From: an uncultured Roseburia sp.
GTDB lineage: Bacteria > Bacillota > Clostridia > Lachnospirales > Lachnospiraceae
DNA length: 36,779 bases
NCBI GenBank assembly: GCA_947062675.1
Contig: CAMSQM010000030.1
Coordinates: forward strand, 1-36,779
Reading direction: 5' to 3'
Below the pieces are notes generated by a model. That model made no database searches, was not told where the DNA came from, and was given only the letters and a program-made list of their open reading frames with translations. A program made the translations under genes and the position numbers. The stretch's first letter is position 1; every line of letters starts with the position of its first letter. Below are positions 15,969 through 24,278 of this stretch, piece after piece.

Positions 15969-17261
15969 CTACATCTGAAAAGCCATCACCGCTGGTACAA
16001 TGAGAATAGCCATAATCATCCCCAGCATTAATATCATTGGAAACAATAGTTTTGTACCCGCCTCCTCTCCATAGCGTTTTGCGGCGCTTTTTCTCTCCTC
16101 AAATGCATTTTCCACCTCCTTTTCCAGGAGAACAGTCATCGCAGTTCCTCCTTTTCGCAGGTTCTGCGAGAGAATGTTTCCAAGCTTCCGGTAGTTTTCC
16201 AGCCCGCAGCGCTCTCCAAAACGCTCATAAGCTCTTTCTTCCCCCACACCGCTTTCCATCTCATGACAGGTAATCAGCATTTCCTCACAGACGATACATA
16301 ATCCTGTCTGCTGCTTTTTCCTCTTCTCTCTGTATGAAAATGCTATTCTGCAGAATGCCCGCTTTACCGTCATACCAGCCCCCAGAAGCAGCGTTAGTTT
16401 ACTGACCATTTCGGGATATTCGATCAGCAGCTGTCCGGCCCGTTTTTTCTGAAGCTCCTGTTTCCTGCTTCGCTCCAGATACAGAATCAGTACTGCGATG
16501 ATACATCCCAGAAGAAATATTTTTTCCGGCAGATACTCCCCTTTCTTCCTCCATGAAACAATATATCCCCCTACATTCTGTGGCAACAGAAAACTTTTCT
16601 CCCCTTTTCTTTCTGCCTGACTTTCCATCATTTTTTCCAGGAGAATCAGAAAGCTCTCTATTTCATTCAGCTGTGGTGGTAAAACCCGGAATCCAAATTC
16701 CATTCTGTTTTCTGACTCACCACACTCCAGCCTTACAAAGGCCCTCATATCTTCTCCTTTCTCTGGAAGCTCTTTCGTCAGAATTTCCCCCGTGATATCA
16801 ACGATATCATAAGGTTCAAAGCTCCATTCCGCCTGCACTCTGCCATCCTGGTAACTATCCCTGATAAATATTCTGTGCCTGATTTCATTTACAGACGCAT
16901 TCTCCCCCGAAAATTCTTCCAGGATCTCCTTTTCCGCAGCGGCAAGAAATTCCTTTTCCTCCCTTCCTGTCAGTTTCTGTTCCGGTATCCTTACCACATA
17001 GGGATGCTGGTAAAACAATTCGTCCACGGTAATTTCCATTTCCCTGTGATAATCACCCTTTCCCCATTCATTCCTGTGAAATCCTTCATCCGGAACACTC
17101 TGACCTGATTCTCCGATGATTCCCGCAAGCAGTCCGCACACCGCTGCCGCACCCAGTATCACTGCTGTCTGCCAGATTTTCTTTTGCAGCTTCCATCCTT
17201 TCACCCGCACTACCACAGCTGCAATGATCAAAATGCCAGATACCGCCGCACACAGAATTAT
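15969..17261 (-). CDS. TadC-like type II secretion F platform protein with large extracytoplasmic insert
   Basis: An inner-membrane platform protein of the Tad machine. The C-terminal T2SF domain (about residues 270-425) has LTLLLGAGMTVKRAFCRIAF and GLENYRKLGNILSQNLRKGG, ending in two membrane helices. Unlike normal TadC (about 300 residues), two N-terminal helices are followed by about 170 residues of predicted extracytoplasmic domain rich in charged strands (EITVDELFYQHPYVVRIPEQ) before the next helix. No ATG, GTG or TTG lies near the excellent ribosome site AGGAGGTGAG (17278-17269). The first in-frame codons after it are ATA (17261) and ATT (17258), giving a natural membrane N-terminus (IILCAAVSGILIIAAVVVRV). 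The first standard start is a TTG at 17231 without a ribosome site. One base less in the A6 tract would instead join a GTG at 17271 to this frame. Confidence 0.85.
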   Translation of the reverse strand: MILCAAVSGILIIAAVVVRVKGWKLQKKIWQTAVILGAAAVCGLLAGIIGESGQSVPDEGFHRNEWGKGDYHREMEITVDELFYQHPYVVRIPEQKLTGREEKEFLAAAEKEILEEFSGENASVNEIRHRIFIRDSYQDGRVQAEWSFEPYDIVDITGEILTKELPEKGEDMRAFVRLECGESENRMEFGFRVLPPQLNEIESFLILLEKMMESQAERKGEKSFLLPQNVGGYIVSWRKKGEYLPEKIFLLGCIIAVLILYLERSRKQELQKKRAGQLLIEYPEMVSKLTLLLGAGMTVKRAFCRIAFSYREKRKKQQTGLCIVCEEMLITCHEMESGVGEERAYERFGERCGLENYRKLGNILSQNLRKGGTAMTVLLEKEVENAFEERKSAAKRYGEEAGTKLLFPMILMLGMIMAILIVPAVMAFQM

Positions 17262-17276
17262 TTTTTCTCACCTCCT

Positions 17277-18014
17277 CTATACCCGGATATTCAGAATATG
17301 TGATGACAGTTTAAGGGATATCCCATATACTACCAGCACAAGTGTCATCATCAGAACCCCCGGCACATTGCCATACAACACATCCAGAAATTCTCCGGAT
17401 GTCAGATTCAGATACAAAAGAATCAATACCGGCATACTATTCATTATTCTTCCTTCCAGCTTTTTTCCAGATAAAACTGCCCCAATTTCCCGCTCCACCT
17501 CCATCCTCCCGGACAGTTTTCTGATAGTCGTCTGTATAATTCCCGGAAAATTTCCTCCGCTTCGTTTCGCAAATGAAAACACTTCCGCAAAGTTTTCAAT
17601 TTCTTCACACCCGCTTCTTATCGCAAACTCCATCAGTACACTTTCCAGCGGCTCACTCATTTTAACAGCTGTGTTGATCAGATGTGCCTCCCTGTACATC
17701 ATGGAATTATCACCATACAGCTCCCACAGCTCTTTTTCTGCTTCCCGCCATGCATTCTCCATAGAATATCCCGCGAGAAGCGCACCTGAAACTGCCTGCA
17801 TTCCATCCTTAAATTCTGCGAGAAGCCTCTCCTTTCGCTTCCTGATTTTCTCTTCCCGGTATTGTTTCCGGTACAGCACTCCAACCGGTACAGCCAGAAA
17901 CATCGCATACCAGGACCGGTAAAGCAGCCAGGAAATTACCGCCGCTCCTAATAACCCCGCAAACATACAGAACAGCCTTTCCCGTATATTAAAGTTATAT
18001 TGTCTGTAATCCAT
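17277..18014 (-). CDS. TadB-like type II secretion F platform protein
   Basis: The second inner-membrane platform component, 245 residues. Two N-terminal helices (ERLFCMFAGLLGAAVISWLLY and the following segment) are followed by a cytoplasmic T2SF domain (FKDGMQAVSGALLAGYSMENAWREAEKEL, then FAEVFSFAKRSGGNFPGII). C-terminal helices follow (MPVLILLYLNLTS, GVLMMTLVLVVYGI). The ATG at 18014 has AGGA 7 bases before it and excludes a poor 32-residue N-terminal extension. It lies 58 bp after the CpaF gene and 15 bp before the TadC gene, in the usual A-B-C order. Confidence 0.9.
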   Translation of the reverse strand: MDYRQYNFNIRERLFCMFAGLLGAAVISWLLYRSWYAMFLAVPVGVLYRKQYREEKIRKRKERLLAEFKDGMQAVSGALLAGYSMENAWREAEKELWELYGDNSMMYREAHLINTAVKMSEPLESVLMEFAIRSGCEEIENFAEVFSFAKRSGGNFPGIIQTTIRKLSGRMEVEREIGAVLSGKKLEGRIMNSMPVLILLYLNLTSGEFLDVLYGNVPGVLMMTLVLVVYGISLKLSSHILNIRV

Positions 18015-18072
18015 CCATTTTCCTGTCTTCCTGCATCCGGTACTCTGTCGCCTGTTATTAAACAGGTCCCTT

Positions 18073-19305
18073 TCAATTGAAATGCGGCATAACATACCCT
18101 GCCCGCACACATTTTTCTGTGTGAATCAACTCTCCGCACCTGACAAGACTCCCCTGCACCGCTTCCCCTTCTCTCTTATCTTCCTGAAAGTGAAAGACTT
18201 CATTCAACCGTATCTCTCCCCCAGAAAAACCATCTGTTTCCGCAATCGTCAGTACTCTTCTGCTTTTATCCCTGAGTCTTCCCAGATGCACCAGAATATC
18301 AATACCAGACGCAATCTGACTGCGGATTGCCGAAAGCGGAAGTTCCATCCCCATCAGCACCATTGTCTCAAGGCGGCTTAACATATCCCTGCAGGAATTG
18401 GCATGTCCGGTGGAAAGACTCCCGTCATGTCCGGTGTTCATTGCCTGGAGCATATCCAGTGCCTCCGCCCCTCTGCATTCTCCGACGATAATCCGCTCTG
18501 GCCGCATTCGTAACGCTGTACGGATCAGATCGCGTATCGTAATGGCAGCCACTCCCTCCGTATTGGCATTTCTCGTTTCCAGTCTGACCAGATTGGGCTT
18601 GTCCGAAAGCTTAAGTTCCGCCGAATCTTCAATTGTAATGATCCTCTCTTCCTCCGGTATATACCGCGACAATGCATTTAGAAATGTAGTTTTTCCTGAT
18701 CCCGTTCCTCCGGAAATAAATATGTTATACCCTGATTTTACCAGAATTTCGAGAAATCCCGCCGCTTCCCCGGAAACCGATCCTTTCCGGATCAAATCCT
18801 CCATCCGGACCGGCTCCTTCGGAAACTTACGAATTGAGACTGCGGAACCGTCGATTGCTACCGGAGAAAGTACAATATTCACTCTTGAACCATCTGAAAG
18901 TCTCGCGTCCACGATCGGTGATGCCTCATTAACCATCCTGTTATTTTCTGCGGCAATCTGCTGTATTACATCGTCCAGCTTCTCAGAAGAAGAAAACTTC
19001 TTTTTAGATTCATACAGCCTTCCACACTTTTCATAAAAAATATGATCCGGACCGTTCACCATAATTTCGGTGATTTCCTGATCCTCCAGAAATTCCTGCA
19101 GCACATCCAGTTTCCGGAGAGAATTAAACAGGAATTGTTTCAATTCTTCCCTTTCTCTGAGCGTCAGCATCTTTTCGCGCGCATAGCTTCCAACTGTTTC
19201 CCCGACAATACAGTATATTTCCTCATCCGCCAGCTCTTTCGTCAGATCAATCGTCCCCAGGATCTGATGACGTATCAGGCTGATATCCTCCTCACATATT
19301 TTCAT
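18073..19305 (-). CDS. CpaF/TadA pilus assembly ATPase
   Basis: The hexameric secretion ATPase that powers assembly of Flp pili, 410 residues. The N-terminal domain has ITEIMVNGPDHIFYEKCGRLY. The ATPase core holds Walker A SGGTGSGKTTFLNAL, the Asp/His box region RIITIEDSAELKL, Walker B-like MRPERIIVGECRGAEALDMLQAMNTGHDGSLSTGHANS, and an arginine-rich C-terminal end. All catalytic motifs are intact. The ATG at 19305 has AGGTG upstream; a GTG at 19314 is possible. It overlaps the end of the TadZ-like gene by 14 bp. Confidence 0.95.
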   Translation of the reverse strand: MKICEEDISLIRHQILGTIDLTKELADEEIYCIVGETVGSYAREKMLTLREREELKQFLFNSLRKLDVLQEFLEDQEITEIMVNGPDHIFYEKCGRLYESKKKFSSSEKLDDVIQQIAAENNRMVNEASPIVDARLSDGSRVNIVLSPVAIDGSAVSIRKFPKEPVRMEDLIRKGSVSGEAAGFLEILVKSGYNIFISGGTGSGKTTFLNALSRYIPEEERIITIEDSAELKLSDKPNLVRLETRNANTEGVAAITIRDLIRTALRMRPERIIVGECRGAEALDMLQAMNTGHDGSLSTGHANSCRDMLSRLETMVLMGMELPLSAIRSQIASGIDILVHLGRLRDKSRRVLTIAETDGFSGGEIRLNEVFHFQEDKREGEAVQGSLVRCGELIHTEKCVRAGYVMPHFN

Positions 19306-20335
19306 AACCCGCACCTGTCAGACAGCCCCTGACATAATCTCCAAATTCACTCCACTGTAATTGCCTCAGAACACTCTTCCCTCCCCGAATTCGTCTGGCA
19401 GAAAACGGAAGCTCTACAAAATGCAGTCTGTCCAATATTTCGGTACCCGCCTCCGATTCAAGCCAGCTGCGAAACTGTTCCGTCTGAAAATCAAAGAAAT
19501 ATCCCGTTCTGATCAGGCAGTAAATACTGGTACATCTTTCAAGCATGCCGGAAAACCGGCTCAGCCCTTCTCCAAAATCCAGAAACACAATGTCAAAATC
19601 TGTCCTTTCATCTAAATATAAAAGAAATGCCTCATAATCTTCCAGTGTCAGCTCATGCAGATTTTCCGGATTCACAAATGGCGGTATATAATACAGCCTG
19701 TCCGTCTCATATACACTTTTCCAGAATACTTCCGGCGGCAGTCTCCCGTTTCTAAGTCGTAGAATGATGTCTCCCGGATCATGCTCACCCTCCAGACCAA
19801 ACAATCCCGGAAATCCTGAATATCCCATCAGATTAACATACAATACCTTTCTCCTCTCCGCCAGAAAAGCAGCGGCCACCACGGAAAACGGGATCTGCAT
19901 CTCATGCCTCACAGGAGAACAGACTCCTATCACCTCCATTCCCGGAATCGTCCCGGATTTTCGCACATTCTGCTCCATCACTTTTCCTGTCAGTACCTGC
20001 ATCTCATGCAGAATCATCTCCATCGACTGATAGCGAAATGCTGAGATTGTTTCCGGCAATTCCTGTTCTGCATTTCCCCCGTCTTCTTTCGTGATCATAT
20101 CTTTCAGAAGAAGCAACGGCAGACGCTGACTTTTTACCGTTTCTTCTACGTCGCTGAATCCCTTCCCGAGAATCACCAGATCATACGCTGACTCCTTTAA
20201 TTCCTCCAGAAACAGGCCAGGATCAGAAAATGAATGAATCACGAACTCTCCTGCTCTGCGTTCCATCAGATACGCGACAAATCTGCACCTGTATCCATCT
20301 TCCACATCACAGACTGCCACAATGCATTTACTCAA
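19292..20335 (-). CDS. TadZ/CpaE-like pilus localisation protein with degenerate P-loop
   Basis: About 347 residues. The N-terminal domain resembles a receiver fold without the full phosphorylation pocket (IVAVCDVEDGYRCRFVAYLMERR, DLVILGKGFSD). The C-terminal domain has a ParA/MinD fold (VIGVCSPVRHEMQIPFSVVAAAFLAERRKVLYVNLMG, then DFDIVFLDFGEG). The Walker A position reads CSPVRHEMQIPF and lacks the GKT/S lysines, so ATP hydrolysis is unlikely. TadZ proteins are known for atypical ParA-like domains that place the Tad machine at a pole. A TTG at 20335 with GGGGG 7 bases upstream is preferred to a GTG at 20341. It overlaps the prepilin peptidase gene by 8 bp. Confidence 0.85.
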   Translation of the reverse strand: MSKCIVAVCDVEDGYRCRFVAYLMERRAGEFVIHSFSDPGLFLEELKESAYDLVILGKGFSDVEETVKSQRLPLLLLKDMITKEDGGNAEQELPETISAFRYQSMEMILHEMQVLTGKVMEQNVRKSGTIPGMEVIGVCSPVRHEMQIPFSVVAAAFLAERRKVLYVNLMGYSGFPGLFGLEGEHDPGDIILRLRNGRLPPEVFWKSVYETDRLYYIPPFVNPENLHELTLEDYEAFLLYLDERTDFDIVFLDFGEGLSRFSGMLERCTSIYCLIRTGYFFDFQTEQFRSWLESEAGTEILDRLHFVELPFSARRIRGGKSVLRQLQWSEFGDYVRGCLTGAGYENM

Positions 20336-20780
20336 TGGCACACCCCCAGATCACAATAAAACAGGCAATTAAAATCGCAAATGAAAAATGTATCAGAGTC
20401 CTCTTTTTTTCCGAATACCCCGCTGTACATATCAGATACACAATCTTTCCTGCCCCGACAGCTGCCCCAATGACAAATGATGCTGCCATCGTGCACAACA
20501 ACTGCCGTGTTGTCAGAAATCCACCTATTACGGAAAATAATTTGATATCTCCTGCGCCTAGAGCACGCATTTGAAATAATAGAAATAACATGATAACCGG
20601 AATAGAAATGTTCACCAGAAAATGAACCACCCCTGCACTCCCTTCTACCAGAATACGAAGTGCCAGCCCTAAAAACAATCCGGAAGCAATCAGCCGGTTA
20701 CTGATCCGCCTCTCCCGAAAGTCTGTCACCACCGCCAGTATCAGAAGTACCGGCAGTGCCAGATTCAAAACCTTCCCAAT
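20328..20780 (-). CDS. A24 family prepilin peptidase (TadV/CpaA-like)
   Basis: First gene of the Tad operon: a membrane aspartyl protease of about 150 residues that processes prepilin. The catalytic Asp are in AVVTDFRERRISNRL and the GxGD motif ALGAGDIKLFSVIGG. Several membrane helices follow, ending in ACFIVIWGCAIE. The start is unusual. A strong ribosome site AGAGGTGATGA is followed directly by ATT (20780), in frame, giving MGKVLNLALPVLL; the first standard codon, TTG at 20768, has a purine-rich GGGAAGG only 2 bases away. A TGA stop lies just before the ATT, so translation cannot start further upstream in this frame. Confidence 0.88.
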   Translation of the reverse strand: MGKVLNLALPVLLILAVVTDFRERRISNRLIASGLFLGLALRILVEGSAGVVHFLVNISIPVIMLFLLFQMRALGAGDIKLFSVIGGFLTTRQLLCTMAASFVIGAAVGAGKIVYLICTAGYSEKKRTLIHFSFAILIACFIVIWGCAIE

Positions 20781-20810
20781 TCATCACCTCTTTCGTATGT
20801 TTGTAGCTGA

Positions 20811-20839
20811 ATTATAACAGGGCCTCATGGCTCTGTCCA
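20811..20839 (-). promoter_or_regulatory. sigma-A promoter of the Tad operon
   Basis: On the minus strand TGGACA and TATAAT are separated by 17 bases, about 30 bases before the first gene. No internal terminator was seen between here and 10281. Confidence 0.78.
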
Positions 20840-20876
20840 TTATTTTCTCTAATACGCTTCTATATTTGTGAAAAAT

Positions 20877-21149
20877 TCACAAATATTTGCATGCCACAAT
20901 TCCATAAAGCAGCGCAACCCCGCTAAAACCAAGGGCCCCGGCTGTCAAAAGACTGACTGGATTTAAGCCTACAGACAGCGCTATTCCCCTCTCTGCCAGA
21001 AAATCATTGGTAAATAAAATGCAGATACTCCCAAGCGCCACGCGAACCAGAAAATTCAAAAGCAGCTGCGCTCTCTGTTTCAGCACTGCAATTATAAGCA
21101 CCAGACCACACACTCCCGCAATCATTCCAAATGCCAATGTAGTATTCAT
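20877..21149 (-). CDS. bofA: BofA family pro-sigma-K processing inhibitor-like membrane protein
   Basis: A 90-residue protein with three hydrophobic segments. The C-terminal half has the BofA pattern LLNFLVRVALGSICILFTNDFL, then VGLNPVSLLTAGALGFSGVALLYGI. In Bacillus, BofA holds the sigma-K protease SpoIVFB inactive in the forespore membrane. In Clostridia without that pathway the role is less clear. The ATG at 21149 has a weak GAGA-type ribosome site. It is divergent from a DUF2508 gene, the family of Bacillus YaaL, which is bofA's neighbour there, so the old linkage is kept but the orientation differs. Confidence 0.87.
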   Translation of the reverse strand: MNTTLAFGMIAGVCGLVLIIAVLKQRAQLLLNFLVRVALGSICILFTNDFLAERGIALSVGLNPVSLLTAGALGFSGVALLYGIVACKYL

Positions 21150-21319
21150 GCGTTATTTCTCAATCTCTTTTTTGTGTAATGTATGAGCACTATGATGATT
21201 TTATGACAGGCTTTTTTCCATTTTTTCCATTCTTTTCACACTTTGCATAGAACAGGATTTTTTTGCTCATACTCTGAATATAATGATCTTAACAGAATAA
21301 CGCTGCCAAGGAGGGATCT

Positions 21320-21583
21320 ATGCTGCGTTTTTTTCACAGTGAGGAAACACATGATAAACATTACACATTACTTATGAACGACCTTCACCAGACCGCAAGA
21401 GATCTGCGGGATGCGTACCGCAACCTGGAAAACGTGGTTGAGCCGGATCTGATCGACTGCTATATTTACGAACTCAATTCGGTACAGATGCGCTATAAAT
21501 TTCTGCTGGCCAGCATCAAACGCTACGAGACAGGAAAAGAGGGTTCTTACGCAAAGAACCCTCTCGAAGTATCAGAATCCTGA
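21320..21583 (+). CDS. DUF2508 (YaaL-like) small protein
   Basis: An 87-residue soluble helical protein (MLRFFHSEETHDK, then LMNDLHQTARDLRDAYRNLENVVEPDLIDCYIYELNSVQMRYKFLLASIKRYE), matching DUF2508, the family of Bacillus YaaL found beside bofA and recR. Function is unknown. AAGGAGGG lies 4 bases before the ATG. The last 15 residues (GSYAKNPLEVSES) are encoded by the stem of a terminator and overlap the convergent fliS gene by 37 bp, so the tail is probably not conserved. Confidence 0.85.
   Translation: MLRFFHSEETHDKHYTLLMNDLHQTARDLRDAYRNLENVVEPDLIDCYIYELNSVQMRYKFLLASIKRYETGKEGSYAKNPLEVSES
21538..21564 (-). terminator. rho-independent terminator of fliS inside two coding regions
   Basis: Perfect 11-bp arms AGAGGGTTCTT and AAGAACCCTCT with a 5-base loop, followed on the minus strand by TTTCC. 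The fliS TAA stop straddles the loop, and the plus-strand DUF2508 gene is translated straight through the hairpin. Confidence 0.85.
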
Positions 21584-22023
21584 CATGTTTCCACCAGTTC
21601 CCCCCGCCCGTAAGTATACCCGGCATACACCTGCTGGGTATTACTCATAAGGGGCTTTGACTGGTCCTGTTCTGCCGCATGTGCAAAACCGTCGTAAAGC
21701 TTCCTCATCAGACGCTCCGCCGTGTCAGTCTCCTCATTGTTCCGCTTATACAGTGCGATAGCCAGCCGGTCTCTGCAGAAAACATAAATCTGATACAGCT
21801 CTCTGGCCAGATCATAGGAAAAATCCAGCGCCGAAATCAATTCGTCCAGTATACGCTGCGCTTTTCTGAGCGACTCTTTGTATTCCTCCCATGCTTCTTT
21901 TTCATATGCCTCGCGTGCCTCAGAAAGACAGGCAAAGAAAATATCATACATAATAACAATCAGCCCGCTTCGGTTGCACTGACTGATCCTTCTGGTAAAA
22001 TCAGTAATCAGCTCTTTTTTCAA
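21547..22023 (-). CDS. fliS: flagellar chaperone FliS
   Basis: A 158-residue helical export chaperone that binds the flagellin C-terminus and prevents its early polymerisation in the cytoplasm. It has typical FliS helices: RRISQCNRSGLIVIMYDIFFACLSEAREAYE, then SLRKAQRILDELISALDFSYDLARELYQIYVFCRDRL. The start is a TTG at 22023 with GGAGG 6 bases upstream. It lies 53 bp after the flagellin gene on the same strand, so the two are co-expressed. The last residues (SDTSRGFFA) enter the terminator hairpin. Confidence 0.92.
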   Translation of the reverse strand: MKKELITDFTRRISQCNRSGLIVIMYDIFFACLSEAREAYEKEAWEEYKESLRKAQRILDELISALDFSYDLARELYQIYVFCRDRLAIALYKRNNEETDTAERLMRKLYDGFAHAAEQDQSKPLMSNTQQVYAGYTYGRGELVETCQDSDTSRGFFA

Positions 22024-22076
22024 GACAGACCTCCTTTATTTCCTCCGCAGCCCGCTGGCAGACTGTAACCCGTATC

Positions 22077-24152
22077 CTACTGCAGGATCTGCAGTACCTG
22101 CTGCGGCAGTTCATTAGCCTGTGTCAAAACAGAAATAGCGGCCTGATTGAGCACGTTCTGATGTGTGTAGTTCGTCATTTCTTCCGCCATATCTGCATCC
22201 GTAAGCCTGGAAATCGCGTTTGTCATATTTTCCTCAAAAGTATCAAGACTCTTAACCGAATAATCCAGACGATTTTCATAAGCACCCAGTCTGGAACGCA
22301 CTTCACTTGTAAAAGAAATAGCAGAATCCAGCTTTTCGATCGCGCGATCGGCTCCGCCCACTGTCCTGACATCCAGATCATCTATGTACAGCGTCTCACA
22401 GGAAACTTCAGGAATACGGATCTGCATATTCTGATCCATATTCGCCCCGATGTGGATTGTCATTCTTCCCATATCCGTAACTTCAAAACTGATCTCATCA
22501 AATCCCGGATCAGCCATAAATGAAAATTTTACGCCGCCTATATCCGTAATTGTAACCCGGTTTCCATCAGTCACTGCTGTCGCCGACGATGTAAAACCGC
22601 TGTCCGCATCTTTTCCTGTCGGATAAACCACCCTTCCATCCGTGTAGTCCGGATCCGGCTTGGCATAAACCCACGTTCCATTCTGATCCTGCATCAGACT
22701 GTATCCGTTTGCAGCCTCAGGTCCAAAAAAATCCGCCACGGTCTGTGAGCTGAACGAAATCTCAAGCTTCTGGTCCGCGCCTGTTCTTGTTGGCGTAATC
22801 GATGTCTTGGAGACATTAATTCCCTCGCTGCCGCTGAGTGCATTGTTGATATCGCTGGCAATCTTATTTCTGGATTTATTATCAAGCGTGATTGTGTGAC
22901 CATTGATTGTGATACTTCCACTGATTCCCGCCGGAGCCCAGGTCGTCTCAAGAGCTATGATATCCGCTGCATACAGTGCGTTCAGCGTCGGATTGTTCCG
23001 CACATCTGTAAGAGTTGTCATCGCCGCCAGAGCCGCATCACCGGGATTATCTGCCTTCAGCTGCGCCAGTACAGCTGCATCATCCGGATACAGTCTGTTA
23101 TCATTCGCAGTAATATCTCCTTTCAGCGTAACTGCGGAAGGTGCTTTCGCCGGATCCCCCATACTGATCTTAATGTCTTCCCCCGTCGGATAAGAAATCT
23201 CACCGGTCGCTGCATCCTGCACCCCGTACAGCACCCACCCCGGATTTTCCGTGTCCGGATGAAGGCCGAATACATTATTCGGATCCTGCTTTGGATCCGT
23301 CATGCCGATCTTATCCGCAAGCTCCTGGCTGCTGAACGCAATCTTTACCACACTCTTACTGCCAAAATCTTTAGAAATAAAGGTAAGCGCCCCCGTCGTT
23401 GCATCCCGCTCCACCGTGACATTTCCGATCTCCGCGGCATCCCGGATTTTGGCAAAAACTTCCTCGTAAGTATCATCCGCATTAATTTCTACTTCTGATC
23501 CATTGATTGACATCGTCGCTTTCTTTTTATCTTCCTCGTCCAGAGCAGAGGGATTAAGCGGCCCGCCAAGTTTATCCGTTGAATTAAATCCTCCCGCAAC
23601 GCCTGCCGCATCCGCATTGAGCGGATCTGTCTTTTTGGCCTGACTCGTGACAGAAAGTTTATAATTTCCCGGCTCAACCTGATCCGACACATAAACTCTC
23701 GTCGCACGATCGGAATACACTCTCGTGTCAAATGAACCGTCAAGCAGTGTTCTCGCGTTAAATTCAGTGTCCCTGGAAATACGGTCAACCTCTTTTTTCA
23801 GCTCATCAATCTCCTGCTGTATCGCATCTTTGTCCTCCTGTGTCAGCGTCGCGTCATTCGCCGCCTGCACGGAAAGCTCCCGCATTCTTTGAAGAACATT
23901 TGTCGTTTCATCCAGCGCGCCGTCCGCGATATGAATCACGGAGATTCCGTCGGAGCCATTCTTTGACGCCCGGTTGAGCGCATCAATCTGAGCCTGCATC
24001 TTATTGGAAATCGCCATTCCGGACGGGCTATCCTTGGAATGATTGATCTTAAAGCCGGAAGAAAGACGCTCCATTGTCGTGCTCAGATCATTCTCAATCC
24101 CCAGCAGATGCTTATTTGCAATCGCTGCCGATACATTATAATTTATCCTCAT
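22077..24152 (-). CDS. flagellin (FliC/Hag type) with large duplicated variable region
   Basis: The filament subunit, 691 residues, larger than many clostridial flagellins. The conserved D0/D1 N-terminus covers residues 1-175 (MRINYNVSAAIANKHL, LSSGFKINHSKDSPSGMAI, LQRMRELSVQAANDA). The C-terminal D1/D0 covers about 590-691 (SAISFTSEVRSRLGAYENRLDYS, ending ELPQQVLQILQ). The D1 stretch QRMRELSVQ keeps the residues linked with TLR5 recognition. The middle region appears internally duplicated: SINGSEVEI / TINGHTITL, IAFSSQELADKIG / ISFSSQTVADFFG, GWVLYGVQDAATGEISYPTGED / GTWVYAKPDPDYTDGRVVYPTGKD. AAAGGAGAG lies before the ATG. No other flagellar gene is in view except fliS. Confidence 0.95.
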   Translation of the reverse strand: MRINYNVSAAIANKHLLGIENDLSTTMERLSSGFKINHSKDSPSGMAISNKMQAQIDALNRASKNGSDGISVIHIADGALDETTNVLQRMRELSVQAANDATLTQEDKDAIQQEIDELKKEVDRISRDTEFNARTLLDGSFDTRVYSDRATRVYVSDQVEPGNYKLSVTSQAKKTDPLNADAAGVAGGFNSTDKLGGPLNPSALDEEDKKKATMSINGSEVEINADDTYEEVFAKIRDAAEIGNVTVERDATTGALTFISKDFGSKSVVKIAFSSQELADKIGMTDPKQDPNNVFGLHPDTENPGWVLYGVQDAATGEISYPTGEDIKISMGDPAKAPSAVTLKGDITANDNRLYPDDAAVLAQLKADNPGDAALAAMTTLTDVRNNPTLNALYAADIIALETTWAPAGISGSITINGHTITLDNKSRNKIASDINNALSGSEGINVSKTSITPTRTGADQKLEISFSSQTVADFFGPEAANGYSLMQDQNGTWVYAKPDPDYTDGRVVYPTGKDADSGFTSSATAVTDGNRVTITDIGGVKFSFMADPGFDEISFEVTDMGRMTIHIGANMDQNMQIRIPEVSCETLYIDDLDVRTVGGADRAIEKLDSAISFTSEVRSRLGAYENRLDYSVKSLDTFEENMTNAISRLTDADMAEEMTNYTHQNVLNQAAISVLTQANELPQQVLQILQ

Positions 24153-24219
24153 AATATACTCTCCTTTTTCTGTCTATCCGCATCCGTGCAGCCATAAAAA
24201 CATCCGTGTACTGTGTTAT

Positions 24220-24247
24220 ATATCGGTTTCGACAGCATTTCCCTAAA
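24220..24247 (-). promoter_or_regulatory. candidate SigD/sigma-28 promoter of flagellin
   Basis: On the minus strand the -10 element ACCGATAT closely matches the sigma-28 consensus GCCGATAT. About 15 bases upstream lies TTTAGG, a weak version of TAAA. It sits about 70 bases before the flagellin start codon, as expected for a SigD-controlled fliC. Confidence 0.6.
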
Positions 24248-24278
24248 GAGAAAGGGCAAAATTTTCCCCGGCAATTGT

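Noticed and set aside
22896..23498. Long open frame antisense to flagellin
   Set aside because: Its translation is rich in Arg, Cys and Ile with no motif, and it lies wholly inside a strongly supported gene.
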